Notes: generated by a model from the letters alone, not told the origin. A stretch of 64,000 nucleotides of DNA from Prosthecodimorpha hirschii (GCF_001305515.1 NZ_LJYW01000001.1:1117961-1181960); one strand, 5' to 3'. Counted from the first letter of the stretch, positions 1-9,409 are shown. Numbers and translations: made by a program.

Positions 1-117
1 CTCGCCGGAATTGCCCCGGTGATAGACGCTTTCCGCTGCTGCCGGGGCCACGCCGAGCGGGCCGAGGCTGGTGGCCGCGAGGGCCAGAGAGAAGGCGAGC
101 AACGGTGCAAAACGCAT
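1..117 (-). CDS. Peptide ABC transporter substrate-binding protein (family 5), 5' end only
   Basis: Only the first 39 codons are inside the window and the gene runs off the left edge. The ATG at 117 follows a GGGAG ribosome site by six bases. The product opens with a signal peptide: Arg2, a Leu/Ala core, and an Ala-Ala-Ala-Glu cleavage region at residues 26-29. The mature start reads SVYHRGNSGE, which resembles the beginning of OppA/DppA-type periplasmic peptide-binding proteins. By family, such a protein would deliver oligopeptides or related solutes to an inner-membrane ABC permease. The assignment rests on the signal peptide and about ten mature residues, so the exact substrate is open. 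Confidence 0.6.
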   Translation of the reverse strand, partial: MRFAPLLAFSLALAATSLGPLGVAPAAAESVYHRGNSGE

Positions 118-351
118 GGCAGGCTCCCGCAACGATCCGATGTCCGGATCATGGGGCGGCTGATGCCCTGGCGCAACTGCCGCCCTCGCCGGAGGCTGCG
201 ACGCCGGCATGGCGGAGAGCGGCCGACGCGCTCATCGACAGAAAATCTGCAATCGTTTTGAATAACAATTACGTCATCTGTTTGCATCTTCAATTTAATC
301 TCCGTGCAATCATTCAAGATCATAAATTTTGCAAAATGCGGGGGACACAGA

Positions 352-2022
352 GTGCAATCCATACGATTCAAGATGAACGCGATACTCGCACTGCTCGCGG
401 TTGGCATCATTGCAAGCATCGGCCTTGGCTTCTGGATTGAAAGAAACTCTGAAGCCGGTCTTGAAACGATTTACGCAGATCGTGTGGTTCCGTTACGTGA
501 TATCAAGGAAATCAGCGACGCCTATGCGGTCCTGATCGTCGACAGTGCGCACAAGATGCGTGCCGGCAAGATGAGCGTGACGGAGGGGGCGCCCCATATC
601 GAACAGGCGCTGGCCACGGCGAAGCGCCTGTTCGGCGAATATATGCTGACCCGGATGGACGACCACGAGCGCAGCCTCGCGGCGGCTGCCGAACAGGCAA
701 TGGCCAACGGCCTGGTGCAGATCCGGAGGCTGCAGCGAATCGTCCAGGTGGACGACCGGCCGGCGCTCGACCGCTTCGTCGTGGACGATCTCTATCCGGC
801 GATCGACCCGATCACGGCGGCGCTCGACCGTCTGATCAATCTCCAGATGACCGAGGCCCGGAAGAGTTACGACGACGCGGTGACCCTGGCGACGCGGGGC
901 CTGGCCGCGCTGGTCGCCTTGGGAATTCTCGCGGTCGTGATGATCGGCTTCGGCTTCTGGATCGTGCTGCGCCAGGTGCTAGGCCCGATCAATCGGATCA
1001 CCGCCGCCATGACCGATCTGGCCGCCGACCGTCTCGAGACCGTCGTTCCGCATGCCGGTGAGCGCAACGAGATCGGCCGCATGGCGGCGACCGTCGAGGT
1101 GTTCAAGTCCAACGCGGTCGCCCGGCGGCGCCTGGAGACCGAGCAGGAGGCCGAGCGTACCGCCCGGCAGCGCCGCGCCGACGCCGTCGAGCGGCTGGTC
1201 GGCCATTTCGACCGCATCTCGGCCGACATCATCCGCAGCGTGGCGTCAGCTTCGACGGAGTTGCAGGCCTCCGCCGAAACCCTGACCGCCTCCGCGGAGG
1301 AGGCCTCGAACCAGGCGACGACCGTTTCGGCGGCCGCCGAACAGGCCTCGTCCAACGTCCAGACGGTGGCGGCATCGACCGAGGAAATGGCGGCCTCGAT
1401 CCGCGAGATCGCCCGCCAGGTCACCGAAGCCTCGACGGTGTCGGCCTCGGCCGTGAGCGAGGCCCGCACCACGCAGGGGATCGTGATGACGCTGGCCGCC
1501 GGCGCCCAGCGCATCGGCGAAATCGTCAATCTGATCGGCGATGTCGCCGGGCAGACCAACCTGCTCGCCCTCAACGCGACCATCGAGGCCGCGCGGGCGG
1601 GCGAGGCCGGCCGCGGCTTCGCGGTCGTGGCCGCGGAGGTCAAGGGGCTGGCCGAACAGACCGCCAAGGCTTCCGCCCAGATCGCTGCGCAAATCAGCGA
1701 CATCCAGTCGACGACCGAGAGGGCCGTCGGCGCGATCGGTTCGATCTCCTCGACCATCGATCGGATCAGCGCGATTTCCGGCGCCATCGCCACCGCCGTC
1801 GAGGAGCAGACCCTGGCGACCCGCGAGATCGCCCGCAACGTCCATCAGGCTTCCGCCGGCACGGGCGAGGTCAGCGGCAATATCACGGGCGTCGGTCGCG
1901 CGGCCGAGGAGACCAGCGCGGCCGCCTCCCAGGTCCTGGGCGCCTCGCGCGAACTGGCCATTCAGGCCGATACCCTGAAGCAGGAGGTCGACCGCTTCCT
2001 GCAAGGGGTCCGGGCCGCCTGA
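352..2022 (+). CDS. Methyl-accepting chemotaxis protein
   Basis: Transmembrane chemoreceptor of 556 residues. TM1 lies near residues 8-26, a helical periplasmic sensor follows, TM2 is near 182-206, then a HAMP domain and a long coiled-coil signalling domain. The kinase-contact tip is intact ([20 protein letters not shown], then [12 protein letters not shown]). By family it controls CheA through CheW. I chose the GTG at 352 because GGGGGA lies six bases upstream and the resulting N-terminus ([12 protein letters not shown]) parallels that of the second receptor at 2584 ([12 protein letters not shown]); an in-frame GTG at 304 has no such support. There is no C-terminal CheR/CheB pentapeptide. 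No che genes are nearby, so this is an orphan receptor, and its ligand cannot be read from sequence. Confidence 0.93.
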   Translation: MQSIRFKMNAILALLAVGIIASIGLGFWIERNSEAGLETIYADRVVPLRDIKEISDAYAVLIVDSAHKMRAGKMSVTEGAPHIEQALATAKRLFGEYMLTRMDDHERSLAAAAEQAMANGLVQIRRLQRIVQVDDRPALDRFVVDDLYPAIDPITAALDRLINLQMTEARKSYDDAVTLATRGLAALVALGILAVVMIGFGFWIVLRQVLGPINRITAAMTDLAADRLETVVPHAGERNEIGRMAATVEVFKSNAVARRRLETEQEAERTARQRRADAVERLVGHFDRISADIIRSVASASTELQASAETLTASAEEASNQATTVSAAAEQASSNVQTVAASTEEMAASIREIARQVTEASTVSASAVSEARTTQGIVMTLAAGAQRIGEIVNLIGDVAGQTNLLALNATIEAARAGEAGRGFAVVAAEVKGLAEQTAKASAQIAAQISDIQSTTERAVGAIGSISSTIDRISAISGAIATAVEEQTLATREIARNVHQASAGTGEVSGNITGVGRAAEETSAAASQVLGASRELAIQADTLKQEVDRFLQGVRAA

Positions 2023-2206
2023 CCCCTGCCCGATCTGCGGCCTCCCGGCGAACCGTTTCGGTCCCGGGGCGCCGCCCGTCGGTCCGCGGGCACGGCCCTG
2101 CGCCGATCGGGACGACGCGCGAATCCGGCGGCAGTCGCAGCCGACATCCGATCGGTCGGACGGCTTGTCCGATCCATCGTCACAAAGGTCGACAGGAATC
2201 TGGGAA

Positions 2207-2281
2207 TGGTGGGCGGTACAGGGATTGAACCTGTGACCCTTCGCGTGTGAAGCGAATGCTCTCCCGCTGAGCTAACCGCCC
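2207..2281 (-). tRNA. tRNA-Val(CAC)
   Basis: On the minus strand the full cloverleaf can be drawn: acceptor stem GGGCGGT/ACCGCCC, D stem GCTC/GAGC, anticodon stem TTCGC/GCGAA with loop TTCACAC, and T stem ACAGG/CCTGT with loop TTCAATC. The discriminator is A and the CCA end is encoded. The anticodon CAC reads GUG valine codons. It lies alone between the two chemoreceptor genes, on the opposite strand. Confidence 0.97.
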
Positions 2282-2583
2282 GGTGGACGCGGATATAGAG
2301 GCGATGACGGTACCAAGTCAAGGCTTCGACAGGGCATCGGAACCATCGGCAACGGCCGCGGCCTGGAGCGCGCCATTCGAGTTCAGACAATTCAACCTCA
2401 AGTGCAGCAAACGCCAGTTAAAACTTTAATTTCCGTAACGTTTCCGAAGCAATCCGGTATGTGCATTTATACATATGGATCCTTATACTTATATTTTTAC
2501 GAATTTTTATGCGGTGGCGATCAGAATAATGCTCCGCATCCTCAGCAACAAGACGCCTGGCGGGGCATTTCAAGAGAACCGCA
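2282..2583. other. Intergenic leader upstream of the second chemoreceptor
   Basis: About 300 bases without a gene. The right half (about 2400-2520) is clearly AT-richer than its surroundings and contains a purine/pyrimidine run rich in TATA-like words, suitable for a promoter of the receptor at 2584. I could not fix a -35/-10 pair. No RNA gene or repeat seen. Confidence 0.4.
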
Positions 2584-4266
2584 ATGAAGATCACCATAAA
2601 GAGAATGCTGATCGCGATGTTCGGGCTGCTGACGGCCTGCACGATCGGTCTGGGTGTCATCGCGCTGAAGACGATCAGCAGCGAAACGGCGGCGATCGAC
2701 GAGATCAATACCAACTGGCTACCCTCCATCGAAGCCGCGGCAGCGATCGACGGCGCCCTGTCCGACATCCGCATCGCGCAATATCGGTACGTAACCTCGA
2801 AATCCGCTGCTGATCGCGAGAGCGCCGCCAAGCGCATGGACGATGTCTTCAAAGCCGCCGCCAAGGCTCAGAAGAACTACGAACCGCTGATCTCTTCCGC
2901 GGACGAGCGCGCCGTCTATGGTCAGCTCCAAGCCATTCTCGGACAGGTGGCCGAACAATTCGACACGCGAATCCGGCCGCTGGTCGATGCCGGCCGGAAC
3001 GAGGAAGCCGTCCCGGTGCTGCGGGACGAGGGCCGCGTCCTCTACGACAAGGCGATGAAGACAGTCGACCAGATCGTCGAAATCAACCAGCACGGCGCCG
3101 TCAAGGCCGGCACCGAAGCCCATGCCTCCGCGCAAACCGGCGAGCGCGCCACCCTGATCGCGCTCGGCCTGGCCCTCGCGATCGCGATCATGGCGATCGC
3201 CTTCTCGCTGGCGCGAATCATCGGGCCGCTGGTCCGGATGACGAATGCCATGACGCGTCTCGCCGCCGGCGACCTCGGGCAGACCGTGCCGGATCGCGGA
3301 CGCACCGACGAAATCGGCGAGATGGCGGCCGCGGTTCAGATCTTCAAGGACAGCATGGTCCGCACCCGCGAACTCGAAGCCGCCGCGGAAACGCAACGCC
3401 GCACCGCGGAGGAGCAGCGCCGGGCGGCCATGCTCAAGCTCGCCGACGATTTCGACAGGGCGGTCGGCGGGATCGTGCAGATCGTCGCCTCCGCGGCAAC
3501 CGAGATGCAGTCCACGGCCCAGCAGCTGACCGCCTCCGCCCAGGAGACCACGGCACAGTCGGTCGCCGTCACCTCGGCGGCCGAGGAGGCCAGCGCCAAC
3601 GTCGCCAGCGTCGCCGGCGCTTCGGAGGAATTGGGCAGTTCGGTCAACGAGATCGGCCGGCAGGTCGACCGCTCCAACCACCTGTCGCGCAATGCCGTGA
3701 CCGAGGCGGAATCGACGGCCGCGATCGTCACCGAACTGAGCCAGGCCGCCACCCGCATCAACGGCATCGTCGGCATGATTTCCGATATTGCCGGGCAGAC
3801 CAACCTGCTGGCGCTCAATGCCACCATCGAGGCGGCACGGGCCGGCGAAGCCGGGCGCGGCTTCGCGGTGGTCGCCGCCGAGGTCAAGAATCTCGCCGAG
3901 CAGACCGCCAAGGCGACGGCCGAAATCGGCAGCCAGATCACCCAGGTCCAGGCGACCACGGAACGCGCCGTGGCGGCGATCGGCAACATCTCCGGCACCA
4001 TCCGCACCATCAGCGAGGCGGCCGAAGCGATCGCCCAGGCGATCGATCAGCAGGGCCAGGCGACCCGCGAGATCGTCAAGGCCGTCAGCCAGGCCTCGAC
4101 CGGGACCGGCGAGGTCACGGCCAACATCGTCGGCGTGGCGCGCGCCGCGGAGGAGACCGGGGCCGGCGCCAACCAGGTGCTCGGCGCCTCGACCGAACTG
4201 TCGAAACAGGCCGAGCGCCTGCAGCAGCAGGTCCGGCACTTCCTGGACACCGTGCGCGCCGCCTGA
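2584..4266 (+). CDS. Methyl-accepting chemotaxis protein
   Basis: Chemoreceptor of 560 residues, paralogous to the gene at 352. TM1 is near residues 7-28, a four-helix-bundle type periplasmic sensor of about 160 residues follows (tryptophan- and alanine-containing start [14 protein letters not shown]), TM2 is near 190-210, then HAMP and the signalling domain with the conserved tip [20 protein letters not shown]. The signalling halves of the two receptors are nearly alignable throughout, while the sensor halves differ, so they probably share a signalling array but sense different ligands. The start ATG follows AAGAGAA. A strong hairpin terminator lies ten bases after the stop. No adaptor or kinase gene accompanies it. 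Confidence 0.95.
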   Translation: MKITIKRMLIAMFGLLTACTIGLGVIALKTISSETAAIDEINTNWLPSIEAAAAIDGALSDIRIAQYRYVTSKSAADRESAAKRMDDVFKAAAKAQKNYEPLISSADERAVYGQLQAILGQVAEQFDTRIRPLVDAGRNEEAVPVLRDEGRVLYDKAMKTVDQIVEINQHGAVKAGTEAHASAQTGERATLIALGLALAIAIMAIAFSLARIIGPLVRMTNAMTRLAAGDLGQTVPDRGRTDEIGEMAAAVQIFKDSMVRTRELEAAAETQRRTAEEQRRAAMLKLADDFDRAVGGIVQIVASAATEMQSTAQQLTASAQETTAQSVAVTSAAEEASANVASVAGASEELGSSVNEIGRQVDRSNHLSRNAVTEAESTAAIVTELSQAATRINGIVGMISDIAGQTNLLALNATIEAARAGEAGRGFAVVAAEVKNLAEQTAKATAEIGSQITQVQATTERAVAAIGNISGTIRTISEAAEAIAQAIDQQGQATREIVKAVSQASTGTGEVTANIVGVARAAEETGAGANQVLGASTELSKQAERLQQQVRHFLDTVRAA

Positions 4267-4275
4267 CCCCGCTTA

Positions 4276-4311
4276 GAGCATCATCCGATCTGAAGCGATC
4301 GGATGATGCTC
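4276..4311 (+). terminator. 15-bp hairpin after the chemoreceptor gene
   Basis: A perfect 15-bp inverted repeat, GAGCATCATCCGATC at 4276-4290 and its complement at 4297-4311, with a six-base loop, followed by CGCATTTTCTTGTTT. It begins ten bases after the stop codon. A second, slightly imperfect hairpin follows at 4341-4365. Palindromes starting GAGCATCATCC recur in Hyphomicrobiales intergenic DNA as far as I recall, so this may also be a dispersed element. Confidence 0.75.
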
Positions 4312-4396
4312 CGCATTTTCTTGTTTGCGCAAGCTTTTTCCGATCAGAGCGGGTCGCTCTGGTCGGACCTTGCTCTGGCGCGCCCTCGCAAATGCC

Positions 4397-4426
4397 GACG
4401 CCCCGCGGTTCAGGCCGCGGGGCGTC
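4397..4426 (+). terminator. GC-rich hairpin
   Basis: Perfect 12-bp stem GACGCCCCGCGG (4397-4408) with its complement at 4415-4426, loop TTCAGG, then CGTCTTT. It lies upstream of the acyltransferase gene and would insulate it from the receptor gene. Confidence 0.65.
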
Positions 4427-4491
4427 CGTCTTTATGGAGCCCATGCACAGGTCTATGGAAGGGAGATGCCCTCCCCCGGATCGGAACGCCG

Positions 4492-5163
4492 ATGGCCGCG
4501 CTCGAAGACAAGAACCTGCCTGCCCATGTCCGCAAGAAGCGGCTCGGACCGAAGCCCCTGGTCCACGAGACCGCGATCACCCGGCAATCGACCTTCGGCA
4601 AGTTCTGCAAGCTCGGTGCCCGCACGACCGTGATCGAGAGCCGCTTCGGCGACTATTCCTATGCCACCAACGACTGCGAGATCGTCTATGCCGACATCGG
4701 CAAGTTCGTCTCGATCGGCGCGCTGGTCGGCATCAATCCCGGCAACCATCCGATGGAACGGGCCAGCCAGTCGCATTTCACCTATCGCAGCTGGCAATAT
4801 TTCGAGGATGCCGAGGACGAGCCGGACCTGTTCGACCGCCGCCGCGCCGATCGCGTCACCATCGATCACGATGTCTGGATCGGGCGCGGCGCCATCATCC
4901 TGGCCGGCCGCACCGTCGGCTCGGGGGCGGTCGTGGCGGCGGGTGCCGTCGTGACCAAGGATGTCGCGCCCTATACGATCGTCGGCGGCAATCCGGCCCG
5001 CGTGATCCGCCGCCGTTTCGACGAGGCCGTGTCGGAACGGCTCCTGGCCCTGCAATGGTGGCATTGGCCCCATGCTGCGCTGCGGCGCGCCCTGCCCGAC
5101 TTCCGCGCGCTGCCGATCGAGGCGTTTCTCGACAAGTACGAGGTTGCGTCAACCGAAATTTGA
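4492..5163 (+). CDS. Hexapeptide-repeat transferase, phosphonate-metabolism type
   Basis: A 223-residue left-handed beta-helix acyltransferase (XAT class). The middle shows the recurring hexapeptide pattern (for example [20 protein letters not shown], then [18 protein letters not shown]), and the tail has [20 protein letters not shown] followed by [10 protein letters not shown]. The catalytic His is expected in NPGNHPM. The arrangement, with an HFTYR segment and a tail ending [16 protein letters not shown], resembles the hexapeptide transferase found in phosphonate (phn) gene clusters. No phn genes are nearby, so its substrate here is unknown. Longer in-frame openings upstream run through the terminator hairpins and are unlikely; I took the ATG at 4492. 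Confidence 0.82.
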   Translation: MAALEDKNLPAHVRKKRLGPKPLVHETAITRQSTFGKFCKLGARTTVIESRFGDYSYATNDCEIVYADIGKFVSIGALVGINPGNHPMERASQSHFTYRSWQYFEDAEDEPDLFDRRRADRVTIDHDVWIGRGAIILAGRTVGSGAVVAAGAVVTKDVAPYTIVGGNPARVIRRRFDEAVSERLLALQWWHWPHAALRRALPDFRALPIEAFLDKYEVASTEI

Positions 5164-5226
5164 TCGGTATCATGGTTCTGCCATGGCGTTTCCCTATTAT
5201 GCTGCGATGCAATAGAGGAGTGCGTC

Positions 5227-7203
5227 ATGGCTGAGCGGGTGACACGGGCCCCCCGGGCGAAGGATTCCGAAACGGCGATCGAGGTGCAGCCCGATCCGAC
5301 GGCCGTCGCGCAGCCGGACATGCCGCCGGCCGCACCCCCGACCCTGCCGGTTCCGGCCGCAGCCGTGACGATGCCAGCCGAAGCGGTGGTGCCGCCGGCC
5401 AAGGCCGTCGAAGCCGGCCCGACGATCGGCCCGGCCGCCGGCCTCGCCCTGCATCTGCCGATCCCGCGGGTCGGCAGCTTCGCGGCGCGCACGGTCGCCG
5501 ATGTGGTCGACCGGGCTTCGCACGCGGCCGCCGCGCGGCTGACCGCCGGCCTGTCGCCCGCCGCCCTGACGCTGGCCGCCCTCGACTGGAGCCTGCATCT
5601 GGCCTCCTCGCCGGGCAAGACCATGAGCCTGGTCGAGTCCGCCTGGCGCAAGCAGGCCGAATTCGGCCGCTTCGCGCTCGGCTGCGCCCTCGGCCGCAGC
5701 GACCAGCAGGCCTGCATCGAACCCGCACCGCAGGACCGCCGCTTCGCCTCGGCGGATTGGCGCGCGCCGCCCTACAGCCTCGCCGCCCAGGCCTTCCTGC
5801 TGACCGAACAATGGTGGAAGGAGGCGACCACCGGCGTGCGCGGCGTGTCCGCCCATCACGAGCGGGTCGCGGAATTCGCCGCGCGCCAACTGCTCGACAT
5901 GATGGCGCCGTCGAACTTCCCGGCGTCCAATCCGGACGTGATCCGTCACACGATCGAGGAAGGCGGCGCCAATCTCAAGCGCGGGATGGAGAATTTCGCC
6001 GACGACGTCGCCCGCGCGATCGGCGGCCAGCCGCCGTCGGGCACCGAGGCCTTCACGCCGGGCCGCACCGTGGCGGTCACGCCCGGCAAGGTCATCTTCC
6101 GCAACCGGCTGATCGAGTTGATCCAGTACGAACCCAGCACCGCGACGGTCCGGCCGGAGCCGATCCTGATCGTGCCGGCCTGGATCATGAAATACTACAT
6201 CCTCGACCTGTCGCCGGAGAACTCGATGGTCCGGCATCTGGTCGACGCCGGCTTCACCGTGTTCATGATCTCCTGGAAGAACCCGACCGAGGAGGATCGC
6301 GACCTCGGCTTCGAGGACTACCGCACGCTCGGCATCGAGGCCGCGCTCGACGCGATCGAGGCGGTGATGCCGGGCCGGCGCGTGCATGCGACCGGATACT
6401 GCATCGGCGGCACGCTGCTGGCGACCGCCGCCGCGGCCGAACCGGCCAATGGCCGCGGGCGCTTCGCCAGCCATACCTTCCTGGCCGCGCAGACCGACTT
6501 CCACGAAGCCGGCGAGCTGACGCTGTTCATCGACGAGAGCCAGCTCGCCTTCCTGGAAGACATGATGTGGGAGCGCGGCTTCCTCGACACCAAGCAGATG
6601 GCCGGCGCGTTCCAGATGCTGCGCTCGAACGATCTGGTCTGGTCGCGCATGGTGCGGGAATACATGCTCGGCGATCGGCCGGCCTTCAACGACCTGATGG
6701 CCTGGAACGCCGACGCCACCCGCATGCCGTTCCGCATGCATACGGAATATCTGAAGGGCCTGTTCCTGCACAACGATCTGGCCGAGGGCCGACATCGGGT
6801 CGACGGCCGGGCCGTGGCGCTCGAGGACATCAAGGTTCCGATCTTCGCGGTCGGCACCGAGACCGACCACGTCGCGCCCTGGCGCTCGGTCTACAAGATC
6901 GGTCTCCTGACCGATACCGAGGTCACCTTCCTGCTGACCAGCGGCGGCCACAATGCCGGCATCGTGTCCGAGCCCGGCCATGTCGGGCGCGGCGGCCGGC
7001 GGCACTATCGGATGGCCACCAAGAGCCGCGACGACATCTATGCCGAGCCCGACCGCTGGCTGGAGGAGACACCGACGGCCGAAGGCTCCTGGTGGCCGGC
7101 CTGGTTCGCCTGGCTGGCAGCCCGCTCGGGCGAGCCGGTGCCGCCGCCGCCGATGGGTCCGGCACTGGCCGCGGCGCCCGGCAGCTACGTGCACGGCGAG
7201 TGA
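5227..7203 (+). CDS. phaC: Class I polyhydroxyalkanoate synthase
   Basis: Polymerises (R)-3-hydroxyacyl-CoA into storage polyester on granules. The lipase-like box reads GYCIGG with the nucleophile Cys392; Asp547 (GTETDHVAPW) and His575 (TSGGHNAG) complete the triad. A PHBC_N-type helical segment (LDWSLHLASSPGKTMSLVE) precedes the catalytic domain. At 658 residues it is longer than the usual class I enzyme of about 590, owing to an Ala/Pro/Val-rich N-terminus of about 80 residues. GAGGAG lies six bases before the ATG. The phasin gene at 8958 and the FabI/MaoC pair downstream suggest a PHA neighbourhood. The usual partners phaA, phaB and phaR are absent from the window. Confidence 0.96.
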   Translation: MAERVTRAPRAKDSETAIEVQPDPTAVAQPDMPPAAPPTLPVPAAAVTMPAEAVVPPAKAVEAGPTIGPAAGLALHLPIPRVGSFAARTVADVVDRASHAAAARLTAGLSPAALTLAALDWSLHLASSPGKTMSLVESAWRKQAEFGRFALGCALGRSDQQACIEPAPQDRRFASADWRAPPYSLAAQAFLLTEQWWKEATTGVRGVSAHHERVAEFAARQLLDMMAPSNFPASNPDVIRHTIEEGGANLKRGMENFADDVARAIGGQPPSGTEAFTPGRTVAVTPGKVIFRNRLIELIQYEPSTATVRPEPILIVPAWIMKYYILDLSPENSMVRHLVDAGFTVFMISWKNPTEEDRDLGFEDYRTLGIEAALDAIEAVMPGRRVHATGYCIGGTLLATAAAAEPANGRGRFASHTFLAAQTDFHEAGELTLFIDESQLAFLEDMMWERGFLDTKQMAGAFQMLRSNDLVWSRMVREYMLGDRPAFNDLMAWNADATRMPFRMHTEYLKGLFLHNDLAEGRHRVDGRAVALEDIKVPIFAVGTETDHVAPWRSVYKIGLLTDTEVTFLLTSGGHNAGIVSEPGHVGRGGRRHYRMATKSRDDIYAEPDRWLEETPTAEGSWWPAWFAWLAARSGEPVPPPPMGPALAAAPGSYVHGE

Positions 7204-7210
7204 TACAATA

Positions 7211-7329
7211 CCGACGGTCATGGAATGATCGTCGGCATTCGATACGCGAATTTCTCATGCCTCTGACGCCTATGAGAATTTCGCGTTGCTTCAACGGCCC
7301 GACGCGTCAGCATCCTGGGACGTTGGTAT
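7211..7329. repeat. 119-bp structured intergenic repeat, copy A
   Basis: Starts seven bases after the phaC stop. It matches 13007-13125 over 119 bases with nine substitutions and no gaps, in the same orientation. It is self-complementary at several levels: a hairpin at 7211-7235 (CCGACGGTCAT/ATGATCGTCGG), a 13-bp hairpin at 7247-7284 around GCGAATTTCTCAT with one mismatch, CTGACGC at 7263 against GCGTCAG at 7304, and outer ends that pair. It may act as a transcript-end structure or be a non-autonomous dispersed element. Confidence 0.85.
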
Positions 7330-7488
7330 TGCGCAGGCGACCGGCCGCGACGCCGGCCCGGCCCGCTGAAGCCGTCACGGATGTCTTCGTCCTTTCATGG
7401 GCTCGAGGCATTCCACGGCCCTGTCCCGACCGTCATGCCCGATGACGGTCGGTCCATCCCCGGCACGGTCCAGACCAGACGGAGCCCC

Positions 7489-8253
7489 ATGCCCGACCTC
7501 GCCAATCTTCGTGCCCTGGTGATCGGTATCGCCAACGACAAATCGATCGCCACCGGCTGCGCCCGCGCGCTCGCCCAGGCCGGAGCCCGGCTGGCGGTCA
7601 CCTATCTCAACGACAAGGCCAAACCCTTCGTCGAACCGGTCGCCCGCGAACTCGGCGCCGAACTGCTGCTGCCGCTCGACGTGGAGGCCGCCGATCAGCC
7701 CGAGGCGCTGCTCGCCGAGATCGCCCGGATCTGGGGCGGGCTCGACGTGATCGTGCATTCGGTCGCCTTCGCGCCGCGCGACGACCTGCACGGGCCGGTC
7801 ACGCGATCGACCCGCGAAGGCTTCGCCCGGGCCATGGACGTGTCCTGCCATTCGTTCCTGCGCCTGCTCGGCGCCGCCGTGCCGCTGATGCCGAACGGCG
7901 GGGCTGCGATGACGGTGAGCTACTACGGAGCCGAAAAGGCGGTCGCCCATTACGGCATCATGGGCCCCGTCAAGGCGGCCCTCGAAGCCGCCGTCCGCTA
8001 TGCGGCGGTCGAACTGGGACCGCAGGGCATCTCCGTCAACGCCCTATCGCCCGGCCCCCTGGCGACCCGGGCGGCGAGCGGCATCGACCATTTCGGCGAC
8101 CTGATGCAGCGCGCCGCCGAAGTGGCTCCGGAAGGTCGTCTGGTGACCATCGACGAGGTCGGCGCGCTCGCCGCCTTCCTGGCCAGCCGACCGGCCCGGG
8201 CGATCACCGGCGAGGTGATCCATGTCGATGCCGGCTACAACGTGGTGGGGTGA
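7489..8253 (+). CDS. fabI: Enoyl-ACP reductase, FabI family
   Basis: NAD(P)H-dependent short-chain reductase of 254 residues acting on trans-2-enoyl thioesters. The FabI form of the nucleotide fold is seen at the N-terminus (GIANDKSIATGCA). The active-site spacing is exactly that of FabI: Tyr in SYYGAEK, then Tyr-x6-Lys in HYGIMGPVK. ACGGAG precedes the ATG at 7489. Its stop is four bases from the GTG of the MaoC gene, so the two are surely co-transcribed. Given the pairing with a MaoC hydratase beside phaC, it may be a specialised paralogue that interconverts acyl- and enoyl-thioesters near PHA metabolism; the housekeeping role cannot be excluded. Confidence 0.87.
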   Translation: MPDLANLRALVIGIANDKSIATGCARALAQAGARLAVTYLNDKAKPFVEPVARELGAELLLPLDVEAADQPEALLAEIARIWGGLDVIVHSVAFAPRDDLHGPVTRSTREGFARAMDVSCHSFLRLLGAAVPLMPNGGAAMTVSYYGAEKAVAHYGIMGPVKAALEAAVRYAAVELGPQGISVNALSPGPLATRAASGIDHFGDLMQRAAEVAPEGRLVTIDEVGALAAFLASRPARAITGEVIHVDAGYNVVG

Positions 8254-8257
8254 CAGA

Positions 8258-8803
8258 GTGATCGAGAACCGGACCTATGAGGAGATCGCCGTCGGCGACC
8301 AGGCGAGCCTGACCCGCCTGCTCACCGTCGAGGACATCCAACTGTTCGCGCTCGTCTCGGGCGACATGAACCCTGCCCATCTCGACGCGGACTACGCTGC
8401 GGAGAGCCGTTTCCACCACGTCATCGCCCATGGCATGTGGAGCGGCGCGCTGATCTCCGCCCTGCTCGGCACGCGCCTGCCCGGGCCCGGCACGATCTAT
8501 CTGGGACAGTCGCTATCCTTCACGGCGCCGGTCTCGCTCGGCGATTCCGTGACGGTCAGCGTCACCGTGGTGGAGAAGACCGACGCGCACCGGCACCTCC
8601 GGCTCGCCTGCCGGGGCGTCAACCAGGACGGCGTCGAAGTGGTCACCGGCGAGGCCCTGGTGATGGCGCCGCGCGACAAAGTCCGGCGCCCCGCCCCCGA
8701 CCTGCCGGCCGTCTATCTGCGCCATCGCGGCATCGACCGTCTGGTCTTCGACAATGCCGCCTTCATGCTGTCGCTGGCGCCCTATCGCCCGGTCGCCGAA
8801 TAG
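8258..8803 (+). CDS. MaoC-family (R)-specific enoyl-CoA hydratase
   Basis: Single hot-dog domain of 181 residues. The hydratase-2 motif is present: SGDMNPAHLD, with the Asp and His expected to activate water, followed by FHHVIAHGMWSGALIS and LPGPGTIYLG. By family it hydrates trans-2-enoyl-CoA to (R)-3-hydroxyacyl-CoA, the substrate of PhaC. It looks like the N-terminal half of the bifunctional enoyl-CoA hydratase/phosphate acyltransferase proteins of alphaproteobacteria, but here the transferase half is missing and the protein ends about 40 residues after the domain. GTG at 8258 follows GGGG by seven bases and lies four bases after the fabI stop. Confidence 0.87.
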   Translation: MIENRTYEEIAVGDQASLTRLLTVEDIQLFALVSGDMNPAHLDADYAAESRFHHVIAHGMWSGALISALLGTRLPGPGTIYLGQSLSFTAPVSLGDSVTVSVTVVEKTDAHRHLRLACRGVNQDGVEVVTGEALVMAPRDKVRRPAPDLPAVYLRHRGIDRLVFDNAAFMLSLAPYRPVAE

Positions 8804-8900
8804 GCTCCGCGTCGGCCGGCCCGGTGGCTCGCTCGAGCCGCCGGACCGGAAGTGTCCTGGACCGTCCGATCCGACACCGGCGGCCGGCAACGGTCAGATC

Positions 8901-8960
8901 GCGACCCTGAGCTCAGTGGCCCTGAGGTCAGTGGCCTTGAGGTCAGCGGCCCTCAGGTCA
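8901..8960. repeat. Four tandem 15-bp repeats at the phasin stop codon
   Basis: Units 8901-8915, 8916-8930, 8931-8945 and 8946-8960 all follow GYGRCCYTSAGSTCA. The last unit contains the phasin stop codon (8958-8960 on the minus strand), and each unit repeats that TGA in the same frame. The region separates the convergent MaoC and phasin genes. Confidence 0.8.
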
Positions 8961-9317
8961 GCGACCGGTGCCCGGCCACTTGCCGAACAGGCTGGTCATG
9001 TTCTTGCCGGCCTCCTCGGCCATCTTCATGGCCTGGCGGTTGTAGTCGGTCATCAGGCCCTGGATATATTCCATCTGCAACTGGGCGAGATCGGCCGGGC
9101 TCTTGGCCTGGGTGATCGCGCGCGCGATCTCCATGTCCTTCTTCACGCGCTCTTCCAGGAAGGCGACGCTCTCCTTCGAGATGGTGCGGACCCGGTCGAG
9201 CATCTCGGTATTCGCCGTCGGGCCCGAGGTCGCCATCAGGCGGCTCCACCAGGCATTGACGTCCTTGCTCCAGTCCGGCGTCGGCCAGCCTTCGAACGGA
9301 TTGTTGGTCTTGCTCAC
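8958..9317 (-). CDS. Phasin family protein
   Basis: Small (119 residues), helical, charged protein without Cys. It contains an N-terminal Trp-rich stretch (NPFEGWPTPDW) and a long amphipathic helical part (FLEERVKKDMEIARAITQ, then LMTDYNRQAMKMAEEAGKNM), the pattern of phasins that coat PHA granules. The location 1.7 kb from phaC supports this. GTG at 9317 is chosen because GGAGG lies eight bases upstream; an upstream ATG at 9347 would place the GGAGG inside the gene. It faces the MaoC gene and is transcribed toward it. Confidence 0.8.
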   Translation of the reverse strand: MSKTNNPFEGWPTPDWSKDVNAWWSRLMATSGPTANTEMLDRVRTISKESVAFLEERVKKDMEIARAITQAKSPADLAQLQMEYIQGLMTDYNRQAMKMAEEAGKNMTSLFGKWPGTGR

Positions 9318-9409
9318 GTGAACGTCCTCCCGCATTTCGGTCGCCAAGTCTGGCCAACAAATGGCATCGGCGCAATGCGATAGAGGTCGTACGTCGCAAG
9401 ACGCAGCGA

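Noticed and set aside
352-4266. Chemotaxis operon
   Set aside because: Only receptors are present; no cheA, cheW, cheR, cheB or cheY genes are seen nearby.
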